Below, piece by piece: positions 61,199 to 64,000 of a stretch of 64,000 nt of DNA. The stretch's first letter is position 1, and every line of letters begins with the position of its first letter. Origin of the DNA: Tetragonia tetragonoides (Eukaryota; Streptophyta; Magnoliopsida; Caryophyllales; Aizoaceae); contig CM076147.1 in the NCBI GenBank assembly GCA_038025085.1, positions 33,759,766 through 33,823,765 on the forward strand, written 5' to 3'. The notes below the pieces were generated by a model. The model searched no databases and was not told the origin of the DNA. It worked only from the letters and a program-made list of their open reading frames with translations. The translations under genes and the position numbers were made by a program.

Positions 61199-61728
61199 AC
61201 TTTAACAGCTATAGCCTATATGCGAGCGATTATTAACCAAGTCTATACTAGTGCTCAAATCCACACAATGCATGGGGTGGCAAATTCTTACCCGCTCATG
61301 AACCAATCAACCACTTTATTTTGGTCTCCCCTGCCAATGCATTATGATTTATGCATACATAGCTAGCTAGATCTGGTTAGTCTTTATTACTTTACTGCCC
61401 CCATTAAATAGAAATGGGACCAAGCAAATATTTGATGGGGTCACATTTCCTCCCAAAATGGGTAAAGACCTCTGGCCGTTTTGGATAAAACTATAAAAGC
61501 AGGATACGGTGCACGTTTCCATGATATGCTCTCTCTCTCCTTTTTCCCACTCCTTGGCCCTTCGCCTTGCAATATGGTCGCTTTGTCCCTTATCTCTTGC
61601 ACATATTATCATCACCTTATTTTTTATTTTTTTGCTAAACAAAAAGAAGGTGCAAGTGAATATTATTATCACCTTATTGTTATTACATTGATTGATGATA
61701 TATGGAATAATAATAATAGATAGCTCTC

Positions 61729-61737
61729 CTATAAATA
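61729..61737 (+). promoter_or_regulatory. TATA box of MIR169
   Basis: CTATAAATA lies about 85-100 bp before the miRNA hairpin, as in many plant MIR genes. The transcript would start near 61760. A second TATA-like CTATAAAAG at 61491 is less likely. Confidence 0.65.
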
Positions 61738-61813
61738 CTTGAACCCTAACAAGAAGCTCTCATACTTCACTCCATAAACGTGCATGGCCATGTAGATCAT
61801 GCATGGAGAGGTA

Positions 61814-61955
61814 AGAGCTCGCAATGCAGCCAAGGATGACTTGCCGGATTGTATGTATAGTCACCACTGCAACGATCGAGTCGAGTCGAGTCGATTTTGT
61901 GCAGGAGTACGTACTTTCTGTATCGGCAAGTTGTCTTTGGCTACATTGAGTTCTC
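61814..61955 (+). ncRNA. MIR169: MIR169 precursor hairpin
   Basis: The mature 21-mer is at 61827-61847 and starts CAGCCAAGGATGACTTGCCG, the miR169 family sequence (b/c type ending in G). The opposite arm at 61925-61945 (GGCAAGTTGTCTTTGGCTAC plus A) pairs along the whole mature region with only a few mismatches, as miR169* does. Pairing continues outward through GCAATG/CATTG and GAGCTC/GAGTTC. The loop includes three GTCGA repeats. In plants miR169 guides cleavage of NF-YA (HAP2) mRNAs in stress and nutrient responses. The gene stands alone; the closest coding gene is the NAC gene about 9 kb upstream. Confidence 0.93.
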
Positions 61956-62024
61956 TTCTCTTCTCATGTATGGCCTAGTTTGGCTCGTCAACAGTGTGAA
62001 TTGATCATATTGCCGGTATGTACC

Positions 62025-62025
<1 letters not shown>

Positions 62026-62114
<89 letters not shown>
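62026..62114. repeat. (TA)n microsatellite downstream of MIR169
   Basis: About 44 uninterrupted TA repeats. It lies about 70 bp after the hairpin region and may fold into a cruciform or slip in length. Confidence 0.93.
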
Positions 62115-62118
<4 letters not shown>

Positions 62119-62206
62119 CTTGTTTTTTGTACGTTTGTGGGAAATGTGAGTAGGTTTAGAAAGTAGATAGTGATAAATTGAGAAAGGTTGTATTGAAATG
62201 GTATAT

Positions 62207-62450
62207 ATATGAGTGCGTTATTTAGAGCTTACATGATCAGTTTAGTTTAGGTATCAATTCAGTGATTTCAAATTCAGTTAAATGATGGTCAGTTCAGTTT
62301 AGTGGTGCTGATTTCATAAACATACCTTTTGTCTCACATATTAAGTTGTGTTCAATTCGATTTAGTAGTATTCAATTTAGTGATGTTGAATTCAGTTCAA
62401 TTCAGTTTAATTCAATTTTGATAAGTTCAGCTATACATAAAGACACACCC
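62207..62450. mobile_element. GTTCA-rich MITE, second copy
   Basis: It follows the same order of blocks as 50368-50665 (GTGCGTT-TTTAGAGC at the left, AGTTGTGTTCAATTC in the middle) but is more worn. The right end is near AAAGACACACCC. Confidence 0.65.
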
Positions 62451-64000
62451 TATATGTATATACACAATTACACATGTCGGATTGAGAACTTTATATACTT
62501 CTTCAATAGTGATATATATCCACATATTTAATGCTCAAAATCTTATGGTTGATATGCATGTATATATGGTGACGATGTTAATTAGATACCCATATATAAA
62601 CCACCTAAGTTGGAGTCATGCATGATAGTATTATTCGTTATTTACATTTTTATTTGTAATGTTGAGTATATAATGTTTGATTTTAAATATTCTGCATTTT
62701 TTTGAAATTAATATTTGTTGGTGTGGTATTAAAACTGTTTTTTATTATTAAGATTTTTAAAAAATAATGAAATTATATTTTAATATGAATTTAGGTATCC
62801 AGTAAAATGTGGGTATCCAGTGGACCTGATTCCAATTTCTAAAAGTAGGAATAGATAACAATTAACTATTTTAATTCTCAAAAACTAGGGAACAATATGT
62901 AAATCTAATTCTAATTTCGAATAGCGCAATATTCAACAAGTACTCGATTGTGCTCCCACCTAACTGCAAATTAAAGAGACGATTAAATGGTGTAAAGTCC
63001 TTTTTGAATGCGGATATTGATATTTGTAGTATATAAACGTTGCTATTCAATGCAACTAGCAACTTTATTTGACAATCGAATCTAAAAGAAGATACATAGT
63101 ATATCAAAGGAAACTTTTTTCTTCCGATAATCTTTACAAAAAGGTAGCTTAATCATATATAGAAGAAAATAGTGTGCTCCTGCTTTATAATCAAGCCGTA
63201 AAAGAGCTTAGCTAATTTAAGTCTATGTTTTTACAGAGAGTTTTTGAGAGATTTTTGAATATTAAATAGTTTTAACTTTTGAGATAGTTAAAAATTTTTA
63301 AAAGTTTTGTTTGAATAGACAAGTTTTTGAGGGAGTTTTAACTTTTATTGGTGAAATTCATTCTGTAAAAGTCATCTAGATAGTTACAATAGATTTCAAC
63401 CAAAAGGTGAAACTTATCGTTACAACTTGCAGCTAGAACTTACCACTATACCTAGCTTTGGCAAATGTAGCCTAATAGAGTATGATTCATTTGCAAATGT
63501 TCCTAATGAAACAAGGCTGAAGATAGTAGGTATCCATTATTTGAACTAATATTTAATTAGAAACAAATCCAAGACCTAAAAGATATGTTCTTTAAGGATT
63601 ATAAAGCAAGAAAAAGTTAACAATATGAAGGGAAATGCAAGTGATTGAGTGAACCTGCATTGTCTGTGATTGATCGTGAAGCCACCGATATTTGGGGCAA
63701 AATTATGATTAAGTCGAAAAGAGGCTGTAAAAAGGAGGCTAATCACGGCTTTAATGTTGGGGTTTTATGGGACACGCACCTTTGCAATTTGCAACTTAAA
63801 AGGCATATTACATTCACATGCATGTATTGTGGTTTATGGATAATTTTGTTTGGCAATTTACTTTGTGTATTGGACATGCAAAATGTTACAGGTTTTTGGG
63901 AAGCCTTGTCAAATGTTTGTAGACATTGTCACATTCTTATAAGCACGAGGGTAGTTTATTTAAAAGTTTACAAAAGGTTTGTATAATGTCGTCTCATTAA
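62451..64000. other. Gene-free right end of the window
   Basis: No coding or RNA gene was recognised. The open frame at 63645-63986 has no ATG start and no family match that I can see. GTTTTTGAGAGA and GTTTTTGAGGGAG near 63240-63335 are a loose local repeat. Confidence 0.4.

Noticed and set aside
63645..63986. 113-residue + strand open frame at the right edge
   Set aside because: Starts without ATG, has no recognisable motif, and lies in AT-rich intergenic sequence.

Overview
This is a nuclear plant window. The genes are intron-rich and dicot-like, and the gaps are packed with LTR, LINE, SINE, Helitron, hAT and MITE repeats. A decayed type-1 ribosome-inactivating-protein (RIP) gene and the repeat style hint at Caryophyllales, but that placement is inference.

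Layout, left to right. 1-4508 (+) holds the 3' twelve exons of a CRY-DASH cryptochrome whose N-terminal exons lie upstream of the window. 4688-5037 and 15634-16325 (-) are the two halves of one F-box gene. They are split by a Ty1-copia cluster at 5038-15633 with the order LTR, internal, LTR, internal, LTR. The two internal regions carry the same inactivating lesions. The middle LTR is a left/right chimera, which is the expected product of unequal LTR-LTR crossover. 18971-21310 is an unusual array in which six tRNA-like sequences alternate with about 30 degenerate 20-22 bp GAGTCACCCC-type repeats. 21640-22210 (-) is the RIP pseudogene. 23.9-31.1 kb is repeat-rich: a SINE, hAT-like repeats, a LINE fragment with a 15-bp target duplication, and a second F-box paralogue with a frameshift. 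That segment is flanked by an inverted repeat pair carrying G-rich tracts.

32034-41425 (-) is a six-exon, three-KH-domain RNA-binding protein gene of the PEPPER/FLK type. It has a coding minisatellite, and a SINE and a LINE in its introns. 41.5-48.6 kb is gene-free, with MITEs and a Helitron. 48630-52435 (+) is a complete three-exon NAC transcription factor of the NAM/CUC group. 52.4-61.7 kb is again repeat-rich, with tourist-like MITEs, two tandem Helitron-like units and two hAT elements with 8-bp target duplications. 61729-61955 (+) is a MIR169 microRNA gene with a TATA box and a good hairpin. No protein gene is supported from there to the end.

The host genes do not form a pathway. They are a photoreceptor/photolyase-family protein, F-box substrate adaptors, a post-transcriptional regulator, a developmental transcription factor and a microRNA that in known plants targets NF-YA mRNAs. 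All splice sites were placed by reading frame and GT-AG (or GC-AG) signals only. No alignment or transcript evidence was available.
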